Under the pieces are notes generated by a model that was not told where the DNA came from, ran no database searches, and saw only the letters and a list, made by a program, of their open reading frames with translations. From Actinomycetospora chiangmaiensis DSM 45062 (GTDB lineage Bacteria; Actinomycetota; Actinomycetes; Mycobacteriales; Pseudonocardiaceae): DNA of 64,000 nt. A program made the position numbers and the translations under genes. Location: positions 432,620 to 496,619 of the forward strand of contig NZ_KB903229.1 in assembly GCF_000379625.1 (NCBI RefSeq), in the 5' to 3' direction. Below, piece by piece: positions 45,244 through 54,234 of the stretch (the first letter of the stretch is position 1; each line of letters begins with the position of its first letter).

Positions 45244-46630
45244 CACCTCCCGCGAGCCCCACGGCGGCGAGGGCGCCCTTGACGTCGTCGACCTCGGTCA
45301 GCGTCATCCCGGCGGGGGCGACGGTGCCCGGCCCGAACGGCACGATCGCCTGCCGGATGCCCAGCCGGGCCGCCTCCGCCAGCCGGCGGTCGGTGGCCGT
45401 GACCCGCCGGATCTCGCCGGTGAGCCCCACCTCGCCGAGGACGACGACGCCGTAGGGCAGGGGCGAGTTCCGGGCGGCCGATGCGACGGCCAGGGCGATC
45501 GCGAGGTCGGCCGCGGGCTCGCGCAGCTTCATGCCGCCGACGGTCGCGGCGAAGACGTCGGACTGCGAGAGCGAGAGCCGACCGTGCTGCTGCAGCACGG
45601 CGAGGATCTTGAGGACGCGCGAGGACTCCAGGTCGGACACGGTGCGGCGCGCCGGGGCGTCCTTCCCGACCGGCGTCACCAGTCCCTGCACCTCGGCCAT
45701 GAGGGGCCGCTTGCCCTCCATCGTCACGGTGACGGCCTGCCCGGCGACCCCACCGGTCATCGTCCCGACGAACAGGCCCGTCGGGTCGGTGACCTCGCTG
45801 ATCCCGCCGTCGAACATCTCGAAGCAGCCGACCTCGTCCGACGGCCCGAACCGGTTCTTCAGCCCGCGGACCATGCGCAGCGTCGAGTGCCGCTCGCCCT
45901 CGAAGCTCAGCACCACGTCGACCAGGTGCTCCAGGGTGCGCGGGCCGGCGACCGCACCGTCCTTCGTGACGTGCCCGATGAGCACCACCGGGAGGTCCCG
46001 CTGCTTGGCGAGCGCGACCAGCGCCGACGTCACCGCCCGGACCTGCGACACCCCGCCCGCCGTGCCCTCCACGGTGGCCGACCCGACGGTCTGCACCGAG
46101 TCGACCACGAGCAGCCCCGGGTCGACCGCCTCGACGTGCGCGGCGACCTCCTCGAGATCCGCGGTGGCGGACAGGAACAGGTGCGGCACGACGGCGTTCG
46201 TGCGTTCCGCCCGGAGCCGGACCTGGCCCGCCGACTCCTCGCCGGTGACGTAGAGGACGGTGCCGCCCGACCGGGCGCGCCGTGCCGCGACCTCGAGCAG
46301 CAGCGTCGACTTGCCGACGCCGGGCTCGCCCGCCAGCAGGATGACGGCGCCCGGCACGAGCCCGCCGCCCAGCACCCGGTCCAGCTCGCCTACGCCGGTG
46401 GGCCGCGACGTGACGGTCTCGAGGCCGACCTCGCCGATCGCCCGCACCGGGCTCGACGGCCGGGCGGCGGCCTTCGGGGCCCCACCGGGCGCGCCGACGG
46501 CGGCCGCGGGCGGCAGGCCCTCCTCGATCGTCCCCCAGCCCCCGCACCCCGGGCAGCGGCCGAGCCACTTGGCCGCGGTGTAGCCGCAGGCCGTGCACTC
46601 GAACGGGCGGGGACGGGTCTTCGTGCTCAC
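45227..46630 (-). CDS. radA: DNA repair protein RadA
   Basis: 467 residues. N-terminal C4 zinc finger (CTACGYTAAKWLGRCPGCGGWG), RecA-like core with Walker A GEPGVGKST, the RadA-specific KNRFG motif (RGLKNRFGPSDEVGCFEM) and a C-terminal Lon-like domain (GGMKLREPAADLAIALAVASAARNSPLPYGVVVLGEVGLTGEIRRV). It promotes branch migration in recombination. GTG with TAGTCT 7 nt upstream. In mycobacteria disA follows radA; here the next gene is on the opposite strand and disA is absent. Confidence 0.96.
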   Translation of the reverse strand: MSTKTRPRPFECTACGYTAAKWLGRCPGCGGWGTIEEGLPPAAAVGAPGGAPKAAARPSSPVRAIGEVGLETVTSRPTGVGELDRVLGGGLVPGAVILLAGEPGVGKSTLLLEVAARRARSGGTVLYVTGEESAGQVRLRAERTNAVVPHLFLSATADLEEVAAHVEAVDPGLLVVDSVQTVGSATVEGTAGGVSQVRAVTSALVALAKQRDLPVVLIGHVTKDGAVAGPRTLEHLVDVVLSFEGERHSTLRMVRGLKNRFGPSDEVGCFEMFDGGISEVTDPTGLFVGTMTGGVAGQAVTVTMEGKRPLMAEVQGLVTPVGKDAPARRTVSDLESSRVLKILAVLQQHGRLSLSQSDVFAATVGGMKLREPAADLAIALAVASAARNSPLPYGVVVLGEVGLTGEIRRVTATDRRLAEAARLGIRQAIVPFGPGTVAPAGMTLTEVDDVKGALAAVGLAGGARERG

Positions 46631-46637
46631 GGGCCGG

Positions 46638-46643
46638 AGACTA
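46638..46643 (-). promoter_or_regulatory. -10 box TAGTCT of the radA promoter
   Basis: Minus strand, 7 nt upstream of the GTG at 46630. Confidence 0.5.
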
Positions 46644-46687
46644 GGACGACCCCCCGACAGTCACGCGCGGCGCCGGGTCGGGGCACG

Positions 46688-46702
46688 ACCCGGCGTCGGG
46701 AA
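46688..46702 (-). repeat. degenerate copy of the dispersed 15-mer (14/15)
   Basis: Reverse complement of TTCCCGACGCCGGGT, one mismatch, intergenic between radA and lpqE just downstream of the lpqE stop. Confidence 0.4.
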
Positions 46703-46705
46703 GGG

Positions 46706-47254
46706 TCAGCTCGCGGGGACCGCGGTGGTGGTGTTGAGGAACACCGGCAGCGTGACCGAGCCGGCCCGCGCGAACGTGAACGTGACCGGGTAGGTCGGCC
46801 CCTCGTGCAGCACCTGCGACACCTGCGGGAGCGTGATCCGCATCGAGGCGGTCGGGTTGGTCGGCGACGGCGGGCCGACCGGGACGGGGTCCGCGCCGAC
46901 CATGGCGGTCGAGGAGTTCCCGACGATCGTCGTGAAGCCCTCGGCGCGCGCCGGGCCCGCGTAGGGCGTCGACACCGACACCAGCTGGTCGTCCTGCAGC
47001 GCCTGGTTGATGATCGTGCCGCGCAGCGCCACCGTCGAGCCCGCCTGGACCACGGGGCTGGCGCCCGGGTCGAGCGTGACGTTGCGGAGCAGGACCTGCC
47101 CGACCTGGCCCTCGGTGCCGACCACCGACGAGACGGTGGTGTCGGTCTGGGTCACGGCGCCGGCGCTGCAGCCCGAGAGGACGAGCGCGGCCGCGCCCAG
47201 GAGCGTGGCGGCGAGCAACGCGGTCCGCGGACGTCCCGTCGATCGGCGGGTCAT
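46706..47254 (-). CDS. lpqE: lipoprotein, LpqE-like
   Basis: 182 residues. A lipoprotein signal (LLAATLLGAAALVLSGCSAG, lipobox LSGC) is followed by a beta-rich domain (VLLRNVTLDPGASPVVQAGSTVALRGTIINQALQDDQLVSVST..) and a conserved end (TYPVTFTFARAGSVTLPVFLNT). It is divergent from carD and next to radA, exactly the Rv3584 (lpqE) position. Role unknown; surface-anchored. GAGGAGGA precedes the ATG. Confidence 0.82.
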   Translation of the reverse strand: MTRRSTGRPRTALLAATLLGAAALVLSGCSAGAVTQTDTTVSSVVGTEGQVGQVLLRNVTLDPGASPVVQAGSTVALRGTIINQALQDDQLVSVSTPYAGPARAEGFTTIVGNSSTAMVGADPVPVGPPSPTNPTASMRITLPQVSQVLHEGPTYPVTFTFARAGSVTLPVFLNTTTAVPAS

Positions 47255-47417
47255 GGCGCGTGGTCCTCCTCGATCAGCTGCTCGGCTCCGCCCCGCGCCG
47301 GGCGCCGGTCGGATCGGCGTCACCCTAGCGTCAGGACGGGTCCGGGGGCGCGTCCGACGTGCCCCGTCGGGCTCCCGCCCGACCCTCCCGACCTGGGCCA
47401 GCACGGTCCGACACCAC

Positions 47418-47446
47418 TTGTCAACCCCCTGACCTGCGATTACGGC
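47418..47446 (+). promoter_or_regulatory. possible carD promoter
   Basis: TTGTCA and TACGGC with a 17-bp spacer; an alternative -10 is TAACCT at 47481-47486. The 260-bp lpqE-carD gap otherwise shows nothing. Confidence 0.3.
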
Positions 47447-47514
47447 GCAATCCCCCTCCGACGACATGTCGCGGACGTGTTAACCTGGAAGCAGCGAAAG
47501 GGGCTAGAGGACAC

Positions 47515-47997
47515 ATGGTTTTCAAGGTCGGCGAGACCGTCGTCTACCCGCACCACGGTGCCGCTCTCATCGAGGCGATCGAGACCCGGACGATCAAGGG
47601 CGAGGAGAAGAAGTACCTCGTCCTCAAGGTTGCCCAGGGCGACCTCACGGTCCGGGTCCCCGCGGACAACGCCGAGATCGTCGGCGTCCGCGACGTCGTC
47701 GGGCAAGAGGGTCTGGACAAGGTGTTCGAGGTGTTGCGGGCCCCGCACACCGAGGAGCCGACCAACTGGTCGCGCCGGTACAAGGCGAACCTCGAGAAGC
47801 TCGCGTCGGGTGACGTCAACAAGGTGGCCGAGGTCGTCCGCGACCTGTGGCGCCGGGAGAAGGACCGCGGACTGTCCGCCGGCGAGAAGCGCATGCTCGC
47901 CAAGGCGCGGCAGATCCTCGTGAGCGAGCTCGCGCTCGCGGAGGGCACCGACGAGGTGGCCGCCGAGTCCCTGCTGGACCAGGTACTCGCCTCCTGA
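47515..47997 (+). CDS. carD: RNA polymerase-binding transcription factor CarD
   Basis: 160 residues. [25 protein letters not shown] begins the RNAP-interaction (TRCF-RID-like) domain; the helical C-terminal domain ([56 protein letters not shown]) includes the conserved Trp that wedges the promoter minor groove. CarD stabilises open complexes at rRNA and many other promoters. ATG preceded by AGAGGA. It runs directly into ispD. Confidence 0.97.
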   Translation: MVFKVGETVVYPHHGAALIEAIETRTIKGEEKKYLVLKVAQGDLTVRVPADNAEIVGVRDVVGQEGLDKVFEVLRAPHTEEPTNWSRRYKANLEKLASGDVNKVAEVVRDLWRREKDRGLSAGEKRMLAKARQILVSELALAEGTDEVAAESLLDQVLAS

Positions 47998-47998
47998 C

Positions 47999-48658
47999 GT
48001 GAGGGTCGCGGCCGTCGTCCCGGCGGCCGGCTCCGGGGAACGTCTCGGAGCCGGGCTGCCGAAGGCCCTCGTGCGGGTCGCCGGAGTCGCGATGGTCACC
48101 CGTGCCGTCGACGGTCTGTTCGCGTCCGGGGTGGTCGACGACGTGATCGTCGTCGCCCCGCCCGAGCATCTCGACGAGATGGCGAAGGCGGTCCCGACGG
48201 CAGGTCGGGTCGTCCCGGGTGGGCACGATCGGGTCGCGTCGGTGGCGCTCGGGCTCGCCGAGGTCCCTGACGCGGACGTGGTGCTGGTGCATGACGCCGC
48301 ACGGTGCCTGTGCCCGCCGGCGGTCGTCGCTGCCGTGGTCGAGGCGGTGCGCGCCGGCCACCCCGCCGTCGTGCCGGCGATCCCCGTGGCCGACACCGTG
48401 CGCCGGGCCGATGCGACCGGTCGGGTGGAGCTCGTGGACCGCACCGGTCTGCTCGCCGTCCAGACCCCGCAGGGGTTCGACGTCGGGCTGCTGCGGCGTG
48501 CGCACGCGGCCGCGGGTGACAACCGGGCCACCGATGACGCCGGGCTCGTGGAGGCGTTGGGCGGCGAGGTCGTCACCGTTCCGGGCGACCCTCGCGCGTT
48601 CAAGATCACGACGCCGCTCGACCTCGCGATGGCGGAGGCCCTGGTGAGAGCGCTGTGA
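47999..48658 (+). CDS. ispD: 2-C-methyl-D-erythritol 4-phosphate cytidylyltransferase
   Basis: 219 residues. [23 protein letters not shown] (CTP-binding loop), [18 protein letters not shown] and [10 protein letters not shown] are the IspD signature of the MEP isoprenoid pathway. The GTG begins 1 bp after the carD stop, so the genes are coupled. Confidence 0.95.
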   Translation: MRVAAVVPAAGSGERLGAGLPKALVRVAGVAMVTRAVDGLFASGVVDDVIVVAPPEHLDEMAKAVPTAGRVVPGGHDRVASVALGLAEVPDADVVLVHDAARCLCPPAVVAAVVEAVRAGHPAVVPAIPVADTVRRADATGRVELVDRTGLLAVQTPQGFDVGLLRRAHAAAGDNRATDDAGLVEALGGEVVTVPGDPRAFKITTPLDLAMAEALVRAL

Positions 48659-48667
48659 GGGCCGGGC

Positions 48668-48692
48668 GACGGAGCGCAGCGGGGCTCGACCC
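48668..48692 (+). repeat. GGAGCGCAGCGGGGC-type repeat directly before ispF
   Basis: 25 bp beginning GACGGAGCGCAGCGG, identical but for one base to 17969-17993 in folK. It ends at the base before the ispF ATG and thus forms its leader. Confidence 0.8.
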
Positions 48693-49157
48693 ATGAGGAT
48701 CGGCATCGGCACGGATGTGCATCCCCTCACCGCCGACGCGCCCTGCTGGGTCGCCGGGCTGCTGTGGGAGGGCGAGTCCGGGTGCGCCGGCCACTCCGAC
48801 GGCGACGTCGCGGCCCACGCACTGTGTGACGCGATGCTCTCCGCCGCCGGTCTCGGCGACGTCGGCGCGGTGTTCGGCACCGGGCGCCCGGAGTGGGCCG
48901 GCGCCTCGGGCGTGCGTCTGCTCGGCGAGGTGCGTCGGCTCGTTCACGACGACGGGTGGTCCCTCGGCAACGCCGCGGTCCAGGTCATCGGGAACCGACC
49001 GAAGATCGGCACCCGGCGTCGGGAGGCCGAACAGGTGCTCTCCGAGGCGGTCGGCGGTCCCGTGTCGGTGTCCGGGACGACGTCGGACGGGCTCGGGCTG
49101 ACCGGGCGCGGCGAGGGCCTCGCGGCGGTCGCGACGGCGTTGCTGCTGCCTCGCTGA
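48693..49157 (+). CDS. ispF: 2-C-methyl-D-erythritol 2,4-cyclodiphosphate synthase
   Basis: 154 residues. [12 protein letters not shown] with zinc ligands Asp8 and His10, [26 protein letters not shown], and [11 protein letters not shown] are the IspF signature. It cyclises CDP-ME 2-phosphate in the MEP pathway. Follows ispD by 34 bp that are mostly repeat DNA. A degenerate dispersed 15-mer (TTCACGACGACGGGT) is at 48943-48957. Confidence 0.95.
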   Translation: MRIGIGTDVHPLTADAPCWVAGLLWEGESGCAGHSDGDVAAHALCDAMLSAAGLGDVGAVFGTGRPEWAGASGVRLLGEVRRLVHDDGWSLGNAAVQVIGNRPKIGTRRREAEQVLSEAVGGPVSVSGTTSDGLGLTGRGEGLAAVATALLLPR

Positions 49158-49161
49158 GAGC

Positions 49162-49186
49162 TGTCGCCCGGCGCGAGGGCGACAGG
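49162..49186 (+). terminator. terminator after ispF
   Basis: CTGTCGCCC/GGGCGACAG with a 7-nt loop, followed by TTCTCC. Confidence 0.75.
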
Positions 49187-49203
49187 TTCTCCGGCCGGCC
49201 GGG

Positions 49204-49359
49204 ATGCCTGCGGTGAACCTCGGGCGGGTGCGGTCGGCGGCTCGCTGTAGCGAGTGTCACGTGGCGCAGGTTCCGACGCTTCCCGGCATGTCCGGTGTGC
49301 ACGTCGCCGCGGACTTCTCCGGAACGGCACCCACGGCTGCGGACCGCGTGCTTGCCTGA
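49204..49359 (+). CDS. possible small protein upstream of the PPE-like gene
   Basis: 51 residues from ATG 49204, or 32 from GTG 49261 (VAQVPTLPGMSGVHVAADFSGTAPTAADRVLA). It ends 21 bp before the PPE-like gene. No family is recognised. It may be a small partner of the downstream protein or non-coding; a CTCGC/GCGAG hairpin at about 49240-49253 lies inside. Confidence 0.3.
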   Translation: MPAVNLGRVRSAARCSECHVAQVPTLPGMSGVHVAADFSGTAPTAADRVLA

Positions 49360-49380
49360 TCCTGGCGAGGGGAGGCGGGC

Positions 49381-50916
49381 GTGTTCGACGTGAACTGGGA
49401 CACGCGGTCGCACGCGGACATCCACGCGCAGCTGCAGGGGCGGGGCGCCGGGTTCACCGACGCGGGCGGGGCGTGGAACTCCTTGGCGACCCGACTGCGC
49501 GACGTCGCGGGCTCCGTCGAGCGCGCCACCTCCGGCATCGCCGCCACCCGGACCGGGCCCGCGGCCCAGGCGGCGGGCGGTGCGGTCGGGCCCATGGGGC
49601 CGTGGGCGGACGAGATCCGGGGGTTCAGCGACGCGGTCGGGTCGGCGTCCCACGAGCAGAACCGGGCGCTGGCGGCGACGCGCGGTGCGGTGGGCCCGCC
49701 CGTGCCGCGCCCGCCGGTGACGTTGCAGACGTGGGAGGGGGTCGGTGCCCTGGCGGCCCTCGACGTCGACTCCGCCGAGCACGCCTCGGCCGACGCCGAG
49801 CGTCGGGCCCGGGCCGCGATGGGGCGCTACCAGGAGTTCAGCTCGCTGCGGGCCTCCGGGCTGCCGCAGTTCTCGTCGCCCGGGCAGGGCGCGCCCCGGA
49901 TCGAGCTGGTGTCGGGAGCCGTCCCGACGGCGGGTGGTGGCTCCGCGGCACCCCCGGGCGTCGGTGGGGGACCCGGTGGCGTGGGCGGCACGGCTCCGGG
50001 CGGGGGTGTCCCGACGCCTGGCGGTGGGGCCGCGGGTGCAGCGGCGGCCACGCCGGGGTCGGCGCGGCCGGGTGCCGGTCCGATCGGCGATGCTTCGACC
50101 GCGTCGCCGCGACCCGGTTCCACGGGAGCGGTTCCGTCTCTCGGGCCCGGTTCGGCAGCCGGTGGCGGTGGACCGACCGGGTCACCGCGACCCGGCCTGC
50201 CGGGGGCCAATCCGGGTCCCGGCGCCGGAGGGCCGGGCGGGACGGCGGCCGGTTCACGGCCCGGACTGCCCGGCGCCGCGTCGACCGGGACCGGCGCCGC
50301 GCCACGACCGGGAGGGGTGGGCACAGCGCCGGTCTTCGGGCCGAGTGGCGGCACCGGGTCCGTCGGGGGCGGGCTCGCCGGCACCGTCGGCAGCGGGCTC
50401 TCCGGCACCGTCGCGAGCGGCAGCAGCGTCGTCGGGGGCGGGCTCGCCGGCACCGGCCCGAGCGGGGTCGGCAACGGCGTCGGCGCTGTCGGGAGCGGTG
50501 CCTCGGGCACCGGTTCCCTCGGCAGCAGCACCGGTGTCGGCAGCACCGGTGTCGGCAGCACCGGTGTCGGCGGCACCGGTGCCGGTGGTGCCGGCGCGGG
50601 CGGAACTCCGGGCTCCGGCTCCCTCGGCGCCGGGGTCGGCGGTACCGGGTCGGCCGGGAGCAGCACGGCCGGGACCGCTCTCACCCGGGCCGCCGCTGAG
50701 CCCACCCGGCTCGGCGGGGCGTCCGTGCTGGAACCGGCGCTCGCCTCGCGCGGCACCACCACGAACGCCGGGGTGCCGTTCGCGCCCATGGGCGGGATGG
50801 GTGCCACCGGTCCGGTCGAGCAGCGGCTGTCGCGGGCGTCCTACCTGGTCGAGGACGATCCCGACGCCCTGGCCGGGGAGCTGCCACGTGTCGCCCCGCC
50901 GGTGATCGGGGGGTGA
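49381..50916 (+). CDS. PPE-like protein with glycine-rich repeats
   Basis: 511 residues. The N-terminal 170 residues are helical with a WxG-type start (VNWDTRSHADIHAQLQGRGAGFTDAGGAWNSLATRLRDVAGSVERATSGI, PWADEIRGFSDAVGSASHEQNRALAATRGAV), resembling PPE/WXG100 exported proteins. A long Gly/Pro/Ala/Thr-rich region then includes near-exact pentapeptide repeats (VGSTG). The C-terminus ends with an acidic motif ([28 protein letters not shown]). GAGGGGAGG precedes the GTG. It overlaps an EspG-like chaperone gene, supporting type VII secretion. Confidence 0.78.
   Translation: MFDVNWDTRSHADIHAQLQGRGAGFTDAGGAWNSLATRLRDVAGSVERATSGIAATRTGPAAQAAGGAVGPMGPWADEIRGFSDAVGSASHEQNRALAATRGAVGPPVPRPPVTLQTWEGVGALAALDVDSAEHASADAERRARAAMGRYQEFSSLRASGLPQFSSPGQGAPRIELVSGAVPTAGGGSAAPPGVGGGPGGVGGTAPGGGVPTPGGGAAGAAAATPGSARPGAGPIGDASTASPRPGSTGAVPSLGPGSAAGGGGPTGSPRPGLPGANPGPGAGGPGGTAAGSRPGLPGAASTGTGAAPRPGGVGTAPVFGPSGGTGSVGGGLAGTVGSGLSGTVASGSSVVGGGLAGTGPSGVGNGVGAVGSGASGTGSLGSSTGVGSTGVGSTGVGGTGAGGAGAGGTPGSGSLGAGVGGTGSAGSSTAGTALTRAAAEPTRLGGASVLEPALASRGTTTNAGVPFAPMGGMGATGPVEQRLSRASYLVEDDPDALAGELPRVAPPVIGG
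50524..50583 (+). repeat. 15-bp tandem repeat in the PPE-like gene
   Basis: Four units of GGCAGCACCGGTGTC, two exact and two with changes, encode GSTGV repeats. Confidence 0.85.
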
Positions 50917-51689
50917 TGCCGACGCGGCGGCTCGTGCTGAGCCGGGACGAGGTCGTGGCCGCGTGGCGTCGGCTGGGCCTGGGTGACCGGCCGGTGCTGA
51001 TCGACGTGCCCGATCACGGGGCGACGCTGCCGGACCGCGACGCCGCCGACCACGCCGCCCTGCACGGGCTCCGTGACCGCGGGCTGGCGGACGGCGCAGA
51101 GGTGGGCGCCCCGGTCCCGGTCGCCGACCTCGCCGACGCGCTGCGCGTCCTGGAACGCCCGGAGGTCGACGTCGACCTCCGCTGCTGGGACCCGGAACCG
51201 CGCGGGTTCCTGGCGGCGGTGTCCGGGGAGCTGACGGTCGTGGTCGAGACGCGACCGGGGCACGCGTGGTGCCTGGACCTCGTCGCCCGACCACCCGGCA
51301 CCGGCGCACCCGACCTGGTGGCGGCGCTCGCCCGCCTCGTCCTCACCCGACTCCCCGACGAGCGGCCGACCGGCACCGCGATGGAGGTCCCCACGGACGT
51401 GCTGTTCGCGGGCGCACCCACCCACCGGCTCCCACCCGCCGTCGGGAAGCGGATCGAGGCCCTGCGGGCCGAGCCCCCGCGCCGGCGGCTGCAGCTCGGG
51501 GCGCGGGCGGGGCGACGGCGGGTCGGGCCCCTGACCGTCGTCGACGGGGCCGAGGGGCGGGCGCTCGTCGAGCTCGACGGCGACACCGTCCGCGTCCGAC
51601 CGGCGGACCGGGTCGCGATCGTCCGCGAACTGGCCCGGCGGGCCAATCCGGCGCAGGGGCCCGCACGGCTCGTGACCTGCGGTCCGTAG
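50913..51689 (+). CDS. EspG-like ESX secretion-associated chaperone
   Basis: 258 residues. The start [32 protein letters not shown], central beta-sheet segments and the end [43 protein letters not shown] fit the EspG family of cytosolic chaperones that hold PPE proteins for type VII secretion. GTG 50913 or ATG 50916; both overlap the PPE-like stop. Adjacency with its presumed client strongly supports the call. Confidence 0.8.
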   Translation: MMPTRRLVLSRDEVVAAWRRLGLGDRPVLIDVPDHGATLPDRDAADHAALHGLRDRGLADGAEVGAPVPVADLADALRVLERPEVDVDLRCWDPEPRGFLAAVSGELTVVVETRPGHAWCLDLVARPPGTGAPDLVAALARLVLTRLPDERPTGTAMEVPTDVLFAGAPTHRLPPAVGKRIEALRAEPPRRRLQLGARAGRRRVGPLTVVDGAEGRALVELDGDTVRVRPADRVAIVRELARRANPAQGPARLVTCGP

Positions 51690-51692
51690 GAT
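51687..51692 (+). promoter_or_regulatory. -10 box TAGGAT of the cysS promoter
   Basis: Overlaps the EspG-like stop. It ends 7 nt before the GTG at 51700 and 4 nt before the GTG at 51697. Confidence 0.5.
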
Positions 51693-51696
51693 CCGC

Positions 51697-53118
51697 GTGG
51701 TGAGCCTGCACCTGTACGACACCGCTGCACGCGCGCTGCGGGAGTTCCACCCGCAGCACGAGGGCCGGGCGTCGATGTACGTGTGTGGGGCGACCGTGCA
51801 GGGAGTACCGCACGTCGGGCACGTCCGGTCCAGTGTGAACTTCGACGTGTTGCGCCGGTGGTTGATGTACCAGGGGCTCGACGTCAGCCTGGTCCGCAAC
51901 GTCACCGACATCGACGACAAGATCCTCGCGAAGGCGGCCGAGGCGGGTCGTCCCTGGTGGGAGTGGGCGGCCACGCACGAGCGCGCGTTCGCCGCGGCGT
52001 TCGACGCCCTGGGCTGCCTGCCGCCGTCCGTCGAGCCGCGGGCGACCGGTCACGTCACCGAGATGATCGAGCTGATCTCGCGGCTAATTGACGCGGGGCA
52101 CGCCTACCCGTGCGACAACGGCTCCGGCGACGTGTACTTCGACGTCGGGAGCTGGCCGACCTACGGGTCGCTCTCGGGGCAGAAGCCCGACGAGATGGAG
52201 CAGGGCGAGGCGGCCTCGCGCGGCAAGCACGACCCGCGGGACTTCACGCTGTGGAAGGCCGCGAAGCCGGGCGAACCGTCGTGGCCGACGCCGTGGGGAC
52301 GCGGCCGCCCGGGCTGGCACCTGGAGTGCTCGGCGATGGCGACCCGCTACCTCGGGCCGTCGTTCGACATCCACGGCGGCGGGCTCGACCTGGTGTTCCC
52401 GCACCACGAGAACGAGCGCGCCCAGTCCAACGCCGCCGGCGACGGCTTCGCGAACTTCTGGCTGCACAACGCCTGGGTGACGATGGCCGGGGCGAAGATG
52501 TCGAAGTCGCTGGGCAACACCCTGACGATCCCCGCGGTGCTCGAGCGGGTGCGGGCGGTGGAGCTGCGCTACTACCTCGTGGCGCCGCACTACCGCTCGA
52601 CGGTCGAGTACTCCGAGGCGGCGCTGGCCGAGGCGGCGTCGGCGTACCGGCGCATCGAGACGTTCGTGCAGCGGGTCGCCGAGCGCGTCGGACCGGTGCC
52701 GGCCTCGGGGGCGGACATCAGCTCGTTCGCAGCCGCCATGGACGACGACCTCGGCACTCCGTCCGCGCTCGCGGCCGCGCACGAGCAGGTGCGGGCGGGC
52801 AACACCGCCCTCGCCGACGGCGACCACGCGGGCGCCCGCGCGGCCGCGACGGCCGTCCGCGAGATGACCGGCGTGCTCGGCCTCGACCCGCTCGACCCGC
52901 AGTGGGCCGGGCGGGACGGGACCGGCGCGGCCGGCACCACCACCCGCTCCGCGCTCGGCGCGCTCGTGGAGGACCTCCTCGCGCAGCGCACCGCGGCCCG
53001 CAAGGACCGCGACTTCGCGCGCGCCGACGCGATCCGTGACCAACTGACCGCCGCCGGCGTCGGGATCGAGGACACCCCCGACGGACCGGTCTGGACCCTG
53101 AAGGACGACGAGCAGTAA
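51697..53118 (+). CDS. cysS: cysteinyl-tRNA synthetase
   Basis: 473 residues. Zinc Cys in [15 protein letters not shown] with the HIGH-type HVGH motif, zinc ligands in GWHLECSAM and [13 protein letters not shown], and KMSKS in [12 protein letters not shown]. Full length for bacterial CysS. Two GTG codons in tandem (51697, 51700); promoter spacing favours the second. The order ispD-ispF-cysS-rlmB matches Rv3582c-Rv3579c, but the PPE/EspG-like pair is inserted between ispF and cysS. Confidence 0.96.
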   Translation: MVSLHLYDTAARALREFHPQHEGRASMYVCGATVQGVPHVGHVRSSVNFDVLRRWLMYQGLDVSLVRNVTDIDDKILAKAAEAGRPWWEWAATHERAFAAAFDALGCLPPSVEPRATGHVTEMIELISRLIDAGHAYPCDNGSGDVYFDVGSWPTYGSLSGQKPDEMEQGEAASRGKHDPRDFTLWKAAKPGEPSWPTPWGRGRPGWHLECSAMATRYLGPSFDIHGGGLDLVFPHHENERAQSNAAGDGFANFWLHNAWVTMAGAKMSKSLGNTLTIPAVLERVRAVELRYYLVAPHYRSTVEYSEAALAEAASAYRRIETFVQRVAERVGPVPASGADISSFAAAMDDDLGTPSALAAAHEQVRAGNTALADGDHAGARAAATAVREMTGVLGLDPLDPQWAGRDGTGAAGTTTRSALGALVEDLLAQRTAARKDRDFARADAIRDQLTAAGVGIEDTPDGPVWTLKDDEQ

Positions 53119-53120
53119 CG

Positions 53121-54194
53121 ATGGCAGGAAATTCGCGCCGCCCCGGTGCGCGGCGCAACCCCGGCTCGAAGAAGGGCCCCACGAAGGGCTCCGGCGGGCA
53201 GAAGCACAAGGGGCTCGAGGGCAAGGGCCCGACCCCGAAGGCGGAGAACCGTCCCAACCACAAGTCGTACGAGGGCGGCGGCAAGACCGGCAAGTCCGGT
53301 CAGGGTGCGGCCGCTCGTCGGCCGGCCGGGTCGCAGCCGCGCCCGGGGACGTCCCGTGGCCCGGCGTCGTCGGGCGGCGCGACCCGTCGTCGGGAACGGG
53401 ACGCGCCGGACGGCCCGCAGGTGGTGGTGGGGCGCAACCCCGTGATCGAGAGCCTGCGCGCGCACATCCCGGCGACGGCGCTGCACGTGGCGCAGGGCAT
53501 CGACATCGACGACCGCGTCCGCGAGGCGCTGCGCACCGCGGGCGACCGCGGGATCAGCGTGCTCGAGGTGCCGCGCGCGGACGTCGAGCGCCTGGCGGAC
53601 GGCTCGGTGCACCAGGGCCTCGCGCTCTCGGTGCCGGCGTTCGAGTACCTGCACCCCGACGACCTGCTCGAGGAGGCCCGGCAGGCGGCGCACCTCGCGA
53701 AGGTCGCGCCGCTGCTCGTCGCGCTGGACGGGGTCACCGACCCCCGCAACCTCGGCGCCGTCATCCGCTCCGCGGCCGCCTTTGGGGCGCACGGGGTGCT
53801 GCTGCCGCTGCGGCGCTCGGTCGGGGTCACCCCCGTCGCCTGGCGGACCTCGGCGGGTGCGGCGGCCCGGATGCCGATCGGCCGCGCCACCAACCTCTCG
53901 CGGACGCTGGGGGCCTGGAACGACGACGGGTTCGTGACGGTCGGGCTCGACGGGGAGGTGTCGGCGACGATCGACGACCTCGACGCCGTCGTCGGCCCGG
54001 ACGCGGCGCGCGGACCGCTCGTCCTCGTCGTCGGGTCGGAGGGCAAGGGCCTGTCGCGGCTCGTGCGCGAGACGTGTACCGGCACGGTCGCGATCCCGAT
54101 GGCGGGCGACGTGGAGTCGCTCAACGCCTCGGTCGCGGCCGCGGTGGCGCTGGCCGAGGTGGCCCGGCGCCGCCGAGGTGGCTCTGCCTCGTGA
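53121..54194 (+). CDS. rlmB: 23S rRNA (guanosine-2'-O-)-methyltransferase RlmB (SpoU/TrmH family)
   Basis: 357 residues. A basic, Lys/Gly-rich N-terminus of about 100 residues precedes a substrate-binding domain ([24 protein letters not shown]) and the SPOUT knot with [29 protein letters not shown] (Asn/Arg motif), [19 protein letters not shown] and [24 protein letters not shown]. It methylates 23S rRNA in the peptidyl-transferase loop. It begins 2 bp after cysS. An exact dispersed 15-mer lies in the basic linker (TRRRERD). Confidence 0.94.
   Translation: MAGNSRRPGARRNPGSKKGPTKGSGGQKHKGLEGKGPTPKAENRPNHKSYEGGGKTGKSGQGAAARRPAGSQPRPGTSRGPASSGGATRRRERDAPDGPQVVVGRNPVIESLRAHIPATALHVAQGIDIDDRVREALRTAGDRGISVLEVPRADVERLADGSVHQGLALSVPAFEYLHPDDLLEEARQAAHLAKVAPLLVALDGVTDPRNLGAVIRSAAAFGAHGVLLPLRRSVGVTPVAWRTSAGAAARMPIGRATNLSRTLGAWNDDGFVTVGLDGEVSATIDDLDAVVGPDAARGPLVLVVGSEGKGLSRLVRETCTGTVAIPMAGDVESLNASVAAAVALAEVARRRRGGSAS
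53382..53396 (-). repeat. dispersed 15-mer TTCCCGACGACGGGT, copy 5 (inverted)
   Basis: Exact reverse-complement copy in the rlmB linker, encoding T-R-R-R-E. Confidence 0.8.
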
Positions 54195-54234
54195 GTACTC
54201 ACCCGTGCCCTGACACGGGTCAGTACTCACGAGG
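54187..54234. terminator. long bidirectional hairpin covering both convergent stop codons
   Basis: CCTCGTGAGTACT and ACCCGTG pair with CACGGGT and AGTACTCACGAGG, interrupted by one C-C mismatch, with a 6-nt loop. The stops of rlmB (+) and the hydrolase gene (-) both lie inside the 48-bp structure. Confidence 0.8.
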
